NCBI RefSeq assembly: GCF_900116645.1 | Contig: NZ_FPBO01000041.1 | Span: 1-64,000, forward strand | DNA: 64,000 bases | Origin: Pseudoduganella namucuonensis | Lineage (GTDB): Bacteria; Pseudomonadota; Gammaproteobacteria; Burkholderiales; Burkholderiaceae_D | Reading direction: 5' to 3' | Part shown: positions 7,534 through 16,838 of the stretch, piece by piece | How the letters are laid out: every line of letters begins with the position of its first letter | Numbering within the stretch: position 1 is the stretch's first letter | Translations under genes and position numbers: made by a program | The notes under the pieces: generated by a model | What the model saw: only the letters and a program-made list of their open reading frames with translations | Databases searched by the model: none | What the model was told of the DNA's origin: nothing

Positions 7534-8616
7534 ATGAACCGCCGCAAACTGCTGACCCTTGCCACCCTGGCCGCCGTCGTCGCTGTCTCCGCCTTCAGCC
7601 CCGCCTACGCGCAGGAGCCATTGAAAGTGGGCTTCGTGTACGTGGGACCGGTGGGCGACGCCGGCTGGACCTACGCGCACGACCAGGGCCGGCTGGAGAT
7701 GGAGAAGAACCTGGGCGCCAAGGTCAAGACCACCTTCGTGGAAAGCGTGCCCGAGGGCGCGGACTCCGAGCGCGTGATCCGCAAGCTGGCGGCCGACGGC
7801 AACAAGCTCATTTTCACCACCTCGTTCGGCTACATGAACCCGACCGAGAAGGTGGCGAAGGCCTTCCCCAACGTGGTGTTCCAGCACGCCACCGGCTTCA
7901 AGACCGCCAAGAACCTGGGCAATTACGAGACGCGCATATATGAAGGCGCCTACCTGCTGGGCATCATCGCGGGCAAGATGACCAAGACCAAGACGCTGGG
8001 CGTGGTGGCCTCCTTCCCCATCCCCGAGGTGATCCGCAACATCAACGCCTTCACCATGGGCGCGCAGAGCCAGAACCCCGGCATCAAGACCAAGGTGATC
8101 TGGGTGAACTCCTGGTACGACCCGGCCAAGGAACGCCAGGCCGCCGAGACCTTGATCGCGCAGGGCGCCGATGTGCTGAACCAGAACACCGATTCGCCGG
8201 CCACGCTGCAGGCGGCGCAGGAAAAAGGCGTCTACGCCTTCGGCTGGGATTCGGACATGAGCAAGTTCGCGCCCAAGGCCCACCTGACGGCGGCCACCAA
8301 CAACTGGGGCGGCTACTACACCGAGACCGCCAAGGCCGTCATGGCCGGCACCTGGAAGCCGGGCGAGGTGCACGGCGGCCTGAAGGAGGACATGGTCCGC
8401 ATGTCGCCGCTGAACAGCGCGGTGCCGGCGGACGCCGCCAAGGCCTTCGAGGAGAAGAAGAAAGCCATCGCGGCGGGCACCTTCCATCCCTTCCAGGGCC
8501 CGGTCAAGGACCAGTCGGGCGCGGTCAAGGTGGCGGCGGGTTCGGTCATGCCGATGAAGGACCTGCTGTCGCTGAACTACTACGTGCAGGGCGTGGAAGG
8601 CTCGATTCCGAAGTAA
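7534..8616 (+). CDS. BMP-family ABC transporter substrate-binding protein
   Basis: 360 residues with a cleavable signal (ends PAYAQ, about residue 27). The mature protein begins with LKVGFVYVGPVGDAGWTYAH and contains EGAYLLGIIAG, both typical of PF02608 basic-membrane-protein (PnrA/Med) lipoprotein-like receptors. These bind nucleosides or purines in the periplasm. Here the signal has no lipobox cysteine, so the protein should be soluble. It is co-oriented with the channel gene and separated from its permeases by the GntR gene. The arrangement divides one transporter into two divergent transcription units. Confidence 0.9.
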   Translation: MNRRKLLTLATLAAVVAVSAFSPAYAQEPLKVGFVYVGPVGDAGWTYAHDQGRLEMEKNLGAKVKTTFVESVPEGADSERVIRKLAADGNKLIFTTSFGYMNPTEKVAKAFPNVVFQHATGFKTAKNLGNYETRIYEGAYLLGIIAGKMTKTKTLGVVASFPIPEVIRNINAFTMGAQSQNPGIKTKVIWVNSWYDPAKERQAAETLIAQGADVLNQNTDSPATLQAAQEKGVYAFGWDSDMSKFAPKAHLTAATNNWGGYYTETAKAVMAGTWKPGEVHGGLKEDMVRMSPLNSAVPADAAKAFEEKKKAIAAGTFHPFQGPVKDQSGAVKVAAGSVMPMKDLLSLNYYVQGVEGSIPK

Positions 8617-8623
8617 GCGTCGC

Positions 8624-8649
8624 GTCGTTCCCGCAACCGCGGGAACGAC
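8624..8649 (+). terminator. Hairpin after the BMP binding protein gene
   Basis: An 11-bp perfect stem, GTCGTTCCCGC (8624-8634) with GCGGGAACGAC (8639-8649), and an AACC loop, 8 bases after the stop codon. No T-run follows, so it may stabilise the mRNA end or act with Rho rather than as a classic intrinsic terminator. Confidence 0.55.
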
Positions 8650-8692
8650 TCGGCCTTACAATGTCGCATCGACACTGCAAGGCTGGACGCGC

Positions 8693-9655
8693 ATGGAAAC
8701 CAAATGGCTGGAAGACTTCATCTCCCTGGTTGAGACCAACAACTTCAGCCGCTCCGCGGCGCTGCGCCATGTGACGCAGCCGGCGTTCTCGCGCCGCATC
8801 CAGTCGCTGGAAAACTGGCTGGGCACGGACCTGATCGACCGCACCTCCTACCCCACGCGGCTGACGCCCGCCGGCGTGGTGTTCTACGAGCAGGCGCTGG
8901 AGATGCTGGGCCAGATCAACGGGGTGCGCGAACTGCTGCGCAACAAGCGCGCCGCCGCGCAGAACAGCATCGACCTGGCGGTGCCGCATACGCTGTCGCT
9001 GACCTTCATCCCGAAATGGATCACGCGGCTGGAGACCGATTTCGCCCCCATCAACAGCCGCCTGATGGCGCTCAACGTGCACGACGCGGTGCTGCAACTG
9101 GTGGACGGCGGCTGCGACCTGCTGCTGTGCTACCACCATCCGCGCCAGCCGGTGCAGCTGGACCCGGGCCGCTACGACATGCTGGTGCTGGGCCGCGAGG
9201 CGCTGCGCGCCTACGCCCGCTGCGACAAGACCAGGACGCCCGAATTCACGCTGCCCGGCACCCGCCAGCACCCCCTGCCCTTCCTCTCCTACACCAACAA
9301 CGCCTACCTGGGTCGCATGGTGGACCTGATACTGGCCGATACCAAAACTCCACTCCACCTGGAAAACCACTACGAGACCGACATGGCCGAGGGCCTGAAA
9401 ATGATGGCGCTGGAGGGGCGCGGCATCGCCTTCCTCCCGGAGTCCGCCGTGACCCGCGAGCTGAAGCAAAAACAGCTGGCGCCGGCCGACGGCGGCCGCC
9501 CCGACTGGGAAATCGAGATGGAGATACGCTTGTACCGCGAACGCCCGTCGCCCTCAAAACCGGGCAAGGCCATCGTCGGCAGGCTGTGGGACTACCTGGA
9601 GTCGCTGCACAAATCGTCGGCCCGCAAGCGCCGCGTGCCGGACTCCGAGCGCTAG
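8693..9655 (+). CDS. LysR-family transcriptional regulator (HypT/YjiE-like)
   Basis: 320 residues. The N-terminal winged HTH (METKWLEDFISLVETNNFSR; VTQPAFSRRIQSLE) covers residues 1-60, followed by a LysR substrate-binding domain. The opening METKWLEDF...NFSRSAA...TQPAFSRRI resembles E. coli YjiE/HypT, the hypochlorite-responsive LysR protein; the resemblance is from memory and concerns the DNA-binding part only. It is transcribed toward glutamate dehydrogenase, 172 bases away, and could regulate that gene or act elsewhere. LysR proteins usually control a divergent gene, but here both neighbours are co-oriented. Confidence 0.85.
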   Translation: METKWLEDFISLVETNNFSRSAALRHVTQPAFSRRIQSLENWLGTDLIDRTSYPTRLTPAGVVFYEQALEMLGQINGVRELLRNKRAAAQNSIDLAVPHTLSLTFIPKWITRLETDFAPINSRLMALNVHDAVLQLVDGGCDLLLCYHHPRQPVQLDPGRYDMLVLGREALRAYARCDKTRTPEFTLPGTRQHPLPFLSYTNNAYLGRMVDLILADTKTPLHLENHYETDMAEGLKMMALEGRGIAFLPESAVTRELKQKQLAPADGGRPDWEIEMEIRLYRERPSPSKPGKAIVGRLWDYLESLHKSSARKRRVPDSER

Positions 9656-9827
9656 CATTTTCGCCAAACATCGGATACCAACTCTCAAACTATACATTTT
9701 TTGCATAATCGGATGCGCATACAGCATTGGCCCGGTTGAGCCACACGCCCCTATGATTCGCTACACCAACACAGCACCACAAGTGCAGTGTCAACGAAGA
9801 ACTCAGCGAAAAAACCGGAGCGAAACC

Positions 9828-11114
<1,287 letters not shown>

Positions 11115-11199
11115 TGCAAGCGCGATCAACGCGCTGAGTAAGTGAAATCCACAGGCCGCAAGGGCCCCGCGCACGCCGATATTGTTGGTAATATAAGAT

Positions 11200-11258
11200 A
11201 TAAGCCATAACCAGTCATCACCACGCCTGCCCTGGCTTATGCTCGGGCAGGCGTTTTT
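11200..11258 (+). terminator. Leader terminator with competing stem before the malic enzyme gene
   Basis: An intrinsic terminator is plain: CGCCTGCCC (11224-11232) pairs with GGGCAGGCG (11245-11253), followed by TTTTT (11254-11258). It ends only 24 bases before the malic enzyme ATG, so a promoter cannot fit between. An upstream segment ATAAGCCA (11200-11207) is perfectly complementary to TGGCTTAT (11233-11240) in the terminator loop. The two stems interlock with H-type pseudoknot topology. It could simply terminate gdhA transcripts, or be an attenuator of the malic enzyme gene. Confidence 0.6.
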
Positions 11259-11282
11259 CGCATCCGGAAAAGGAACTCCAGC

Positions 11283-12515
11283 ATGAGCACTTTGGAACAG
11301 AAAGCCCTCGAATACCACAGAGCCGGCGGCGCCGGCAAGATCGCCACCGCTGTCACCAAGAGCGTGGCCACCCAGGACGACCTGGCGCTGGCCTACTCGC
11401 CCGGCGTGGCCGTGCCATGCGTGGAAATACAACGCGACCCGGCGCTGGCCTACGAATACACGGCCAAGGGCAACCTGGTGGCCGTGATCACCAACGGCAC
11501 CGCCGTGCTCGGACTGGGCAACATCGGCGCGCTGGCGGGCAAGCCCGTCATGGAGGGCAAGGTGGTGCTGTTCAAGAAGTTCGCCGGCATCGACTCCTTC
11601 GACATCGAGATCGACGAGACCGATCCGGACAAGCTGGTCGAGATCATCGCCTCGCTGCACCCGACCTTCGGCGGCATCAACCTGGAAGACATCAAGGCGC
11701 CGGAATGCTTCTATATCGAGCGAAAGCTGCGCGAACGCCTGTCGATCCCGGTGTTCCATGACGACCAGCACGGCACCGCCATCGTGGTCGGCTCGGGCCT
11801 GCTGAACGCGGTGGAAATGACGGGCCGCGACATCGCCGAGATCAAGATCGTCTGCTCCGGCGCCGGCGCGGCGGCCATCGCCTGCCTGGAACTGATCCTG
11901 TCACTGGGCGCGCGCCGCGAGAACATCTTCGTCTGCGACAGCAAGGGCGTGCTGACCACCGCGCGCGAGCTGGATGGCGAGAAGAAGGCATGGGCGCGCG
12001 ACACCGTCGCCACCAGGCTGTCCGAAGTGATCGAAGGCGCGGACGTGTTCCTGGGCCTGTCCGGTCCCGGCCTGCTGTCGCAGGCGGACGTTAAGAAGAT
12101 GGGCAAGCAGCCCATCATCTTCGCGCTGGCCAATCCCGAGCCCGAACTGCGTCCCGAACTGGTGCGCGAAGTGGCGCCGGACGCCATCATCGCCACCGGC
12201 CGTTCGGACTACCCGAACCAGATCAACAACGCGCTGTGCTTCCCCTACCTGTTCCGCGCCGCGCTGGACTCGGGCGCCACGACCATCAACCAGGAAATGA
12301 AGATCGCCTGCGTGACGGCGCTGGCCGGCATGGCGCGCAGCGACGCGCGCTTCGGCAAGGATTACGTGGTGCCGGGCCTGCTGGACCCACGCCTGCTGAG
12401 CGGCGTGACGCCGAAGATCGCGCAAGCGGCCTTCCGCAGCGGTGTGGCGCGCAAAGACCTCGACGTCGAGGAATACGCCGCGCGCCTGGTCAAGCTGGCC
12501 GAGACGCTGATCTAG
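11283..12515 (+). CDS. maeB: Malic enzyme, short form (no phosphotransacetylase domain)
   Basis: 410 residues. LAYSPGVAVPC and the metal-site region VFHDDQHGTAIVVGSG mark the catalytic domain, and CSGAGAAAIACLELIL is the nucleotide fold. It converts malate to pyruvate plus CO2 with reduction of NAD(P). E. coli MaeB and many proteobacterial homologues are about 760 residues with a C-terminal phosphotransacetylase-like part. Here the protein ends after the malic domain, with no trace of the extension in the following DNA. AAAAGGAA precedes the ATG. Regulation through the leader terminator is possible. Confidence 0.88.
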   Translation: MSTLEQKALEYHRAGGAGKIATAVTKSVATQDDLALAYSPGVAVPCVEIQRDPALAYEYTAKGNLVAVITNGTAVLGLGNIGALAGKPVMEGKVVLFKKFAGIDSFDIEIDETDPDKLVEIIASLHPTFGGINLEDIKAPECFYIERKLRERLSIPVFHDDQHGTAIVVGSGLLNAVEMTGRDIAEIKIVCSGAGAAAIACLELILSLGARRENIFVCDSKGVLTTARELDGEKKAWARDTVATRLSEVIEGADVFLGLSGPGLLSQADVKKMGKQPIIFALANPEPELRPELVREVAPDAIIATGRSDYPNQINNALCFPYLFRAALDSGATTINQEMKIACVTALAGMARSDARFGKDYVVPGLLDPRLLSGVTPKIAQAAFRSGVARKDLDVEEYAARLVKLAETLI

Positions 12516-12517
12516 TC

Positions 12518-12616
12518 AAAACCGGGGACAGACCACGTTTTCGGAGAAATATTTCCCGAAAAACGTGGTCTGTCCCCGGTTTTTTGGCATGGGACGCCGA
12601 ACGCGGGTCTGTCCCC
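12518..12616. repeat. Palindromic repeat with CCGGGGACAGACC arms and a trailing copy
   Basis: AAAACCGGGGACAGACCACG (from 12518) and its complement ending at 12584 form arms of about 27 bases around AGAAATATTTCC, followed by Ts. A 32-base extension (12585-12616) ending GGGTCTGTCCCC follows. This extension recurs with one mismatch at 21737-21768. The element separates convergent genes and should stop transcription from both sides. It is a dispersed repeat of the REP type. Confidence 0.75.
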
Positions 12617-12625
12617 ACAGGCCAC

Positions 12626-14440
12626 CTACGCGCGCTTGCGCTGCGCCACCCACTCGTTCACCACCCGCTCCAGCACCGTCAACGGCAAGGCGCCGTGCAT
12701 CAGCACCTCGTTGTGGAACTGCTTGAGATCGAATTTCCCGCCCAGTTCCTCGCGCGCCTGCTCGCGCAGCGCCAGTATCTTCAGCATCCCCACCTTGTAC
12801 GCCAGCGCCTGCCCCGGCGCCACGAAATAGCGCTCCACCTCCGCCGTCACATCGCCCTCGCTCATGCCGGTGTTGTCCATCATGTAGGCGATGGCCTGCT
12901 CGCGGGTCCAGTGCTTGTAGTGGATGCCCGAATCGACCACCAGCCGCGTGGCCCGCATCATCTCGTCGCGCAGGCGGCCCAGGTTGTCCAGCGGCGTCTT
13001 CTCGAATCCCAGCTCGCTGGCCAGGCGCTCGGCATACAGCGCCCAGCCCTCCTGGTAGGCCGTGAACGGAATCACCTTGCGGAAGAACGGCACGCCCTGC
13101 AACTCCTGCGCGATCTGGATCTGGAAATGGTGGCCCGGTATGCCCTCGTGGTAGGCCAGCGTGCGCATGGCGAACTTCGGCGTCTCGCCCGGCGCGCGCA
13201 TATTGGCGTAGAAGATGCCGGGACGCGAGCCGTCGAACGCGCCTGGCATGTAGTAGGCGCCCGGCGCCGATTCCTGCGACGCGGCGGGCACGGCCTGCAC
13301 CTGCACGCCCAGCTTGGGCCGCACTTCGAACGCCGCCCCCAGCCCCTGGTTGACCTCGTCCAGTATCGACTGGTAGTGCGCCAGCATGGCCTTCCTGCCC
13401 TCTTCCGTGTTGGCGTACTGCTGCTCCGGCCGCGCCGCCAGTTGCTGCACGCGCTTGCCTATGCTGCCCTCGGCGAGGCCTTGCTCCTTCAGGATCGCGT
13501 CCATCTCGGCGCCCACGCGGGCCACCTCGGCCAGGCCCAGCCTGTGCACCTGTTGCGGCGTCATATTGGTGGTGGTGTGCATGCGCACCGCCCAGGCGTA
13601 GTACTCGTCGCCGTCCGGAAGGCTCCAGGCGCCGTTGTTTTCGGTGGCCCGCGATTGCAGCGCCGTGAAGTGGGCGATCATGTTGCGGTAGGCCGGATAG
13701 ACCCTGTCGTTGAGGGCAGCGTCGGTTTTCTCCAGCAGTTTCGCGCGTGCCGCGTCGTCCAGGTCGGCCACTTTGAGCAACTTGTCGCGCATGCTGGTGT
13801 ACAACGGATTGAGTTGCGTCGGCGTGGCGACGAACTCGTTCATCTGCTTCAGCACCTTCTCCACGGTGAAGCGCGGCGGCACGATGCCCTTGCTTTCGCT
13901 GACCCGCAGCGTGGCCAGCACCTGGTCGAACTTTTGCGGGAAGCGCTGCAGGCGGGTGATGTAGTTTTCCGCCTCGCCCCTGCTTTCCACCTGGTGCACC
14001 TGCACCATGAAGTCCGGCAGCGTGCTCTGGATGCCGGCCATCTGATTCACGGGGAAGGCATGGTACTGGTATGGCTCGCCGTCCGCCTGGATCTTCATGA
14101 AGTAGCGCAGCGTGTCGTAGGACAGCTTGCCGTCGCGATCCAGGCCGGAGCGGTCGTAACTGTCCAGCGTGGCCAGGTCCTCCTTCAGGCGCGCCATCTG
14201 CCTGCTGGCGTTTTCGGGCGAGGCGTCGTCCAGCTCGCCGCTGTAGAAGTCCAGCCAGCCGGGCAGGATGCGCATGGACGACAGCATTTCCGGGCTGTCC
14301 AGCGCGAACACGGCGAACACGCGGGTGTAGAACCAGTCCAGCCGCATCGGCTTGAAGTGGGAGGTGTGGGTGATCAGCGCCACCGCCACCAGCAACAACG
14401 CCATCAGCGCCGTCAACAGCCATATCGCCACGCGTTTCAT
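12626..14440 (-). CDS. DUF885 family protein (putative metallopeptidase-like)
   Basis: 604 residues. An N-terminal hydrophobic anchor (KRVAIWLLTALMALLLVAVA) is followed by a long helical domain. The DUF885 signature YHEGIPGHHFQ, an HExxH-like zinc site, lies in the C-terminal third, with YQEGWALYAERL downstream supplying the further glutamate expected of a gluzincin-like fold. The family is annotated as predicted carboxypeptidases but few members are characterised. ATG 14440 is chosen because the anchor starts there; upstream codons in frame are the antisense of the next gene's end. The preceding gene on the same strand is the SenA-like gene (70-base gap), so co-transcription is possible. Confidence 0.82.
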   Translation of the reverse strand: MKRVAIWLLTALMALLLVAVALITHTSHFKPMRLDWFYTRVFAVFALDSPEMLSSMRILPGWLDFYSGELDDASPENASRQMARLKEDLATLDSYDRSGLDRDGKLSYDTLRYFMKIQADGEPYQYHAFPVNQMAGIQSTLPDFMVQVHQVESRGEAENYITRLQRFPQKFDQVLATLRVSESKGIVPPRFTVEKVLKQMNEFVATPTQLNPLYTSMRDKLLKVADLDDAARAKLLEKTDAALNDRVYPAYRNMIAHFTALQSRATENNGAWSLPDGDEYYAWAVRMHTTTNMTPQQVHRLGLAEVARVGAEMDAILKEQGLAEGSIGKRVQQLAARPEQQYANTEEGRKAMLAHYQSILDEVNQGLGAAFEVRPKLGVQVQAVPAASQESAPGAYYMPGAFDGSRPGIFYANMRAPGETPKFAMRTLAYHEGIPGHHFQIQIAQELQGVPFFRKVIPFTAYQEGWALYAERLASELGFEKTPLDNLGRLRDEMMRATRLVVDSGIHYKHWTREQAIAYMMDNTGMSEGDVTAEVERYFVAPGQALAYKVGMLKILALREQAREELGGKFDLKQFHNEVLMHGALPLTVLERVVNEWVAQRKRA

Positions 14441-14510
14441 GTATGCCGCTCCAGAATACTCAAAGTGGAGAGCATTATAATTTAGACATGCAGCCTTGCG
14501 TGTCGGGTGA

Positions 14511-15698
14511 TTACCACGCGCAGGTGCGCAGCCCGGCGAAGGCGTCGTCCCTGGCCGGCAAATGGAATTGACGGAACTTGGCCGACCCGAGCCGCGACGG
14601 CGTGGCGAACGAGGCGCCGCGCAGCACCTGGTTCGTGGCGAAATGCGGCGCTGAGTATTCCCGGTATGGCCCCGGCTCGAAGCCAGGATACGGCTCGAAC
14701 GGCGTCGCCGTCCATTCCCACAAATTCCCCCAGCGGAACGCGGCGTGCCCGGAAAGCGCCGCGTACTCCCATTCGGCCTCGGTCGGCAAGCGGCGCTGCG
14801 CCCAGGCGCAATAGGCCTGCGCCTCGTACAGGCTGACATGGCGCACCGGCTCGTGCGCGGCCAGCGTGCACAGGCGCCCGAAGCGCATCGCACGCCACTG
14901 CCCCGCGTCGCGCTGCCAGTAGCGCGGCGCCACCCGCTCCTGCCGCATCAGCCAGTCGCGCCCGGAAGGGCTCCAGAACTGCGCGCGCTGATAGCCGCCG
15001 TCGGCCACGAAGTCGCCGAACTGCGCGTTGCTCACCAGCGCCGCGTCCATGCGGAACGGCGGCACGTGGCAGGGGAAGGCCTCCAGCTCGTTGTCGAACA
15101 CGAAACCGCCCTCGCGCGCGCTGCCCAGCTGCAGCGTGCCGCCCGGGAAGGCGATCTCGGACGGCTGCAACCATGCCGGCTCGTCGTGCGTCAGCGCCGC
15201 CGGCGCGGACAGGCCCAGCGACTGCAGCGCCGACAGCATGGCCTCGCCCCGCATGTCCTCGTGCGCCAGCGCCAGCCGGTAGGGGTAGAGCGACGCGTCG
15301 TCCGCGTCCGCGCGGGACAGCTTGTCCAGCACGCGGTCCAGCACCTCGTGGCAATAGGTTTTCAGCGCGCCGGGGCTGGGCAGGTCCAGGTTCCAGCGCA
15401 TCTGGTGCGGCACGGTGTTGGCGTCGAACCAGTCGTCGCCCTTGCTCAGCATGGAGGTGCGCAGGGCGTCGGCCGGATGGCTGGACTCGGCCTCGCGCAG
15501 CACGAACCACTCCGCGAACCAGGCGATGCGTCCCAGTTCCCACAAGGGCGGGTTCAGCGTGCGCAACTGCGGCACGCGCTGCGCCGCGTCCAGTCCCTCG
15601 GCGGCGTAGCGGTCGAACAGCGCAAGCGTATAATCCCGCGCATGCCGCAAGCCGTCAGCCAGCTGGTCCGGCCGGGCGTTGCGGAACGACGCGACCAT
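14511..15698 (-). CDS. senA: SenA-like (EgtB-paralogous) nonheme-iron sulfoxide/selenoxide synthase family protein
   Basis: 395 residues with an N-terminal DinB-like helical domain and a C-terminal SUMF1/FGE-sulfatase domain (RLPTEAEWEYAA; NQVLRGASFATP), the EgtB architecture. It lies head to head with selD, as expected of senA in the selenoneine pathway, where SenA joins selenosugar and hercynine. Compared with the EgtB encoded at 21787-22986 (HLAHTTWFFETF; HEQQH), the matching positions read WELGRIAWFAEWF and HEDMR. Two predicted iron-ligand histidines are therefore arginine. No senB is in the window. Start 15698 (AAGGGGG nearby) fits the family; ATG 15743 is the alternative. Function may be altered or lost. 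Confidence 0.65.
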   Translation of the reverse strand: MVASFRNARPDQLADGLRHARDYTLALFDRYAAEGLDAAQRVPQLRTLNPPLWELGRIAWFAEWFVLREAESSHPADALRTSMLSKGDDWFDANTVPHQMRWNLDLPSPGALKTYCHEVLDRVLDKLSRADADDASLYPYRLALAHEDMRGEAMLSALQSLGLSAPAALTHDEPAWLQPSEIAFPGGTLQLGSAREGGFVFDNELEAFPCHVPPFRMDAALVSNAQFGDFVADGGYQRAQFWSPSGRDWLMRQERVAPRYWQRDAGQWRAMRFGRLCTLAAHEPVRHVSLYEAQAYCAWAQRRLPTEAEWEYAALSGHAAFRWGNLWEWTATPFEPYPGFEPGPYREYSAPHFATNQVLRGASFATPSRLGSAKFRQFHLPARDDAFAGLRTCAW

Positions 15699-15709
15699 CG
15701 CCCCCTTGT

Positions 15710-15745
15710 TTGAACCCGTACTTGAACTCGTATTTGAACTCATAA
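15710..15745. repeat. Three tandem 12-bp repeats between senA-like gene and selD
   Basis: TTGAACCCGTAC, TTGAACTCGTAT and TTGAACTCATAA follow one another without gaps. They fill half of the 73-base divergent promoter region if the SenA-like start is 15698. Repeats in phase with about one helical turn suggest a protein-binding array, or they may encode a repetitive N-terminus if the start is 15743. Confidence 0.6.
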
Positions 15746-15771
15746 CCCGATTGTAACCGGAACAAAATCCC

Positions 15772-16824
15772 ATGAGCACCAACGAACCGATCAAACTCAC
15801 CTCCTTCTCGCACGGCGGCGGTTGCGGCTGCAAGATAGCGCCCGGCGTGCTGTCCGAGATCCTGAAGAACTCGCACGGCTTCCCGGTGCCGAAGGAACTG
15901 CTGGTCGGCATCGAGACCGCCGACGACGCCGCCGTCTACCAGCTCAACGACGAGCAGGCGCTGATCGCCACCACAGACTTCTTCATGCCCATCGTCGACG
16001 ACCCGTACGACTTCGGCCGCATCGCCGCCACCAACGCGATTTCGGACGTGTACGCGATGGGCGGCACACCCATCATGGCACTGGCCCTGGTCGGCATGCC
16101 GATCAACAAGCTGCCGCTGGAGACCATCGGCCAGATCATCAAGGGCGGCGAGGCGATCTGCGCCGAGGCCGGCATCCCGATCGCGGGCGGGCACACCATC
16201 GATTCCGTGGAGCCCATCTACGGCCTGGTGGTCATGGGCCTGGTGCACCCGTCCAAGGTGAAGCGCAACTCGGCCGCCCGGCCGGGCGACGTGCTGGTGC
16301 TGGGCAAGCCGCTGGGCGTGGGCGTGCTATCGGCCGCGCTGAAGAAGGGCGCGCTGGACGCGGACGGCTACGCCGCCATGATCGCCAACACCACCAAGTT
16401 GAACAAGCCGGGCAAGGCGCTGGCCGACATGGCCGGCGTGCACGCGATGACCGACGTGACGGGCTTCGGCCTGCTGGGCCACCTGCTGGAACTGGCGCGC
16501 GGCGCCGGGCTGGCGGCGAAACTGGAGATGGCGAAAATCCCCCTGTTGCCCGGCGTTGAAAAGCTGGCGGCGGACGGCTATTTCACCGGCGCCTCCGGCC
16601 GCAACTGGGACGCCTACGGCAAGGACGTGGACCTGGACGCGGGCATCCAGCCCGCGCAGCACGCGCTGCTGACGGACCCGCAAACCTCCGGCGGCCTGCT
16701 GGTGGCCTGCGATCCCGCCAGCGTGGACGAGGTGCTGGCGCTGTTCGCGCGCGAAGGCTTCGAGTCGGCCGCCGTCATCGGCGCCATGGCAGCCGGCGCG
16801 CCGCGCGTCGGCGTCGCGCTCTGA
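15772..16824 (+). CDS. selD: Selenide, water dikinase (selenophosphate synthetase)
   Basis: 350 residues. The catalytic loop SHGGGCGCKIAP (residues 13-24) has the essential Cys/Lys pair of SelD; the catalytic residue is cysteine, not selenocysteine. ATTDFFMPIVDDPYDFGRIAA and the AIRS-like C-terminal domain (TDVTGFGLLGHLLE; LTDPQTSGGLL) complete the family. It makes selenophosphate from selenide and ATP for selenouridine tRNA, selenoproteins or selenoneine. It is divergent from the SenA-like gene with only 73 bases between, which points to selenoneine supply. SelA, SelB and MnmH genes are not in the window. Confidence 0.95.
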   Translation: MSTNEPIKLTSFSHGGGCGCKIAPGVLSEILKNSHGFPVPKELLVGIETADDAAVYQLNDEQALIATTDFFMPIVDDPYDFGRIAATNAISDVYAMGGTPIMALALVGMPINKLPLETIGQIIKGGEAICAEAGIPIAGGHTIDSVEPIYGLVVMGLVHPSKVKRNSAARPGDVLVLGKPLGVGVLSAALKKGALDADGYAAMIANTTKLNKPGKALADMAGVHAMTDVTGFGLLGHLLELARGAGLAAKLEMAKIPLLPGVEKLAADGYFTGASGRNWDAYGKDVDLDAGIQPAQHALLTDPQTSGGLLVACDPASVDEVLALFAREGFESAAVIGAMAAGAPRVGVAL

Positions 16825-16838
16825 ACGGAGGCTTGCCC

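Noticed and set aside
12626..14440. DUF885 gene as the missing senB
   Set aside because: It has the DUF885 HEGxxGHH signature and a membrane anchor, not a glycosyltransferase-like fold.
15772..16824. Selenocysteine in SelD
   Set aside because: The catalytic position is encoded by a cysteine codon; there is no in-frame TGA before the stop.
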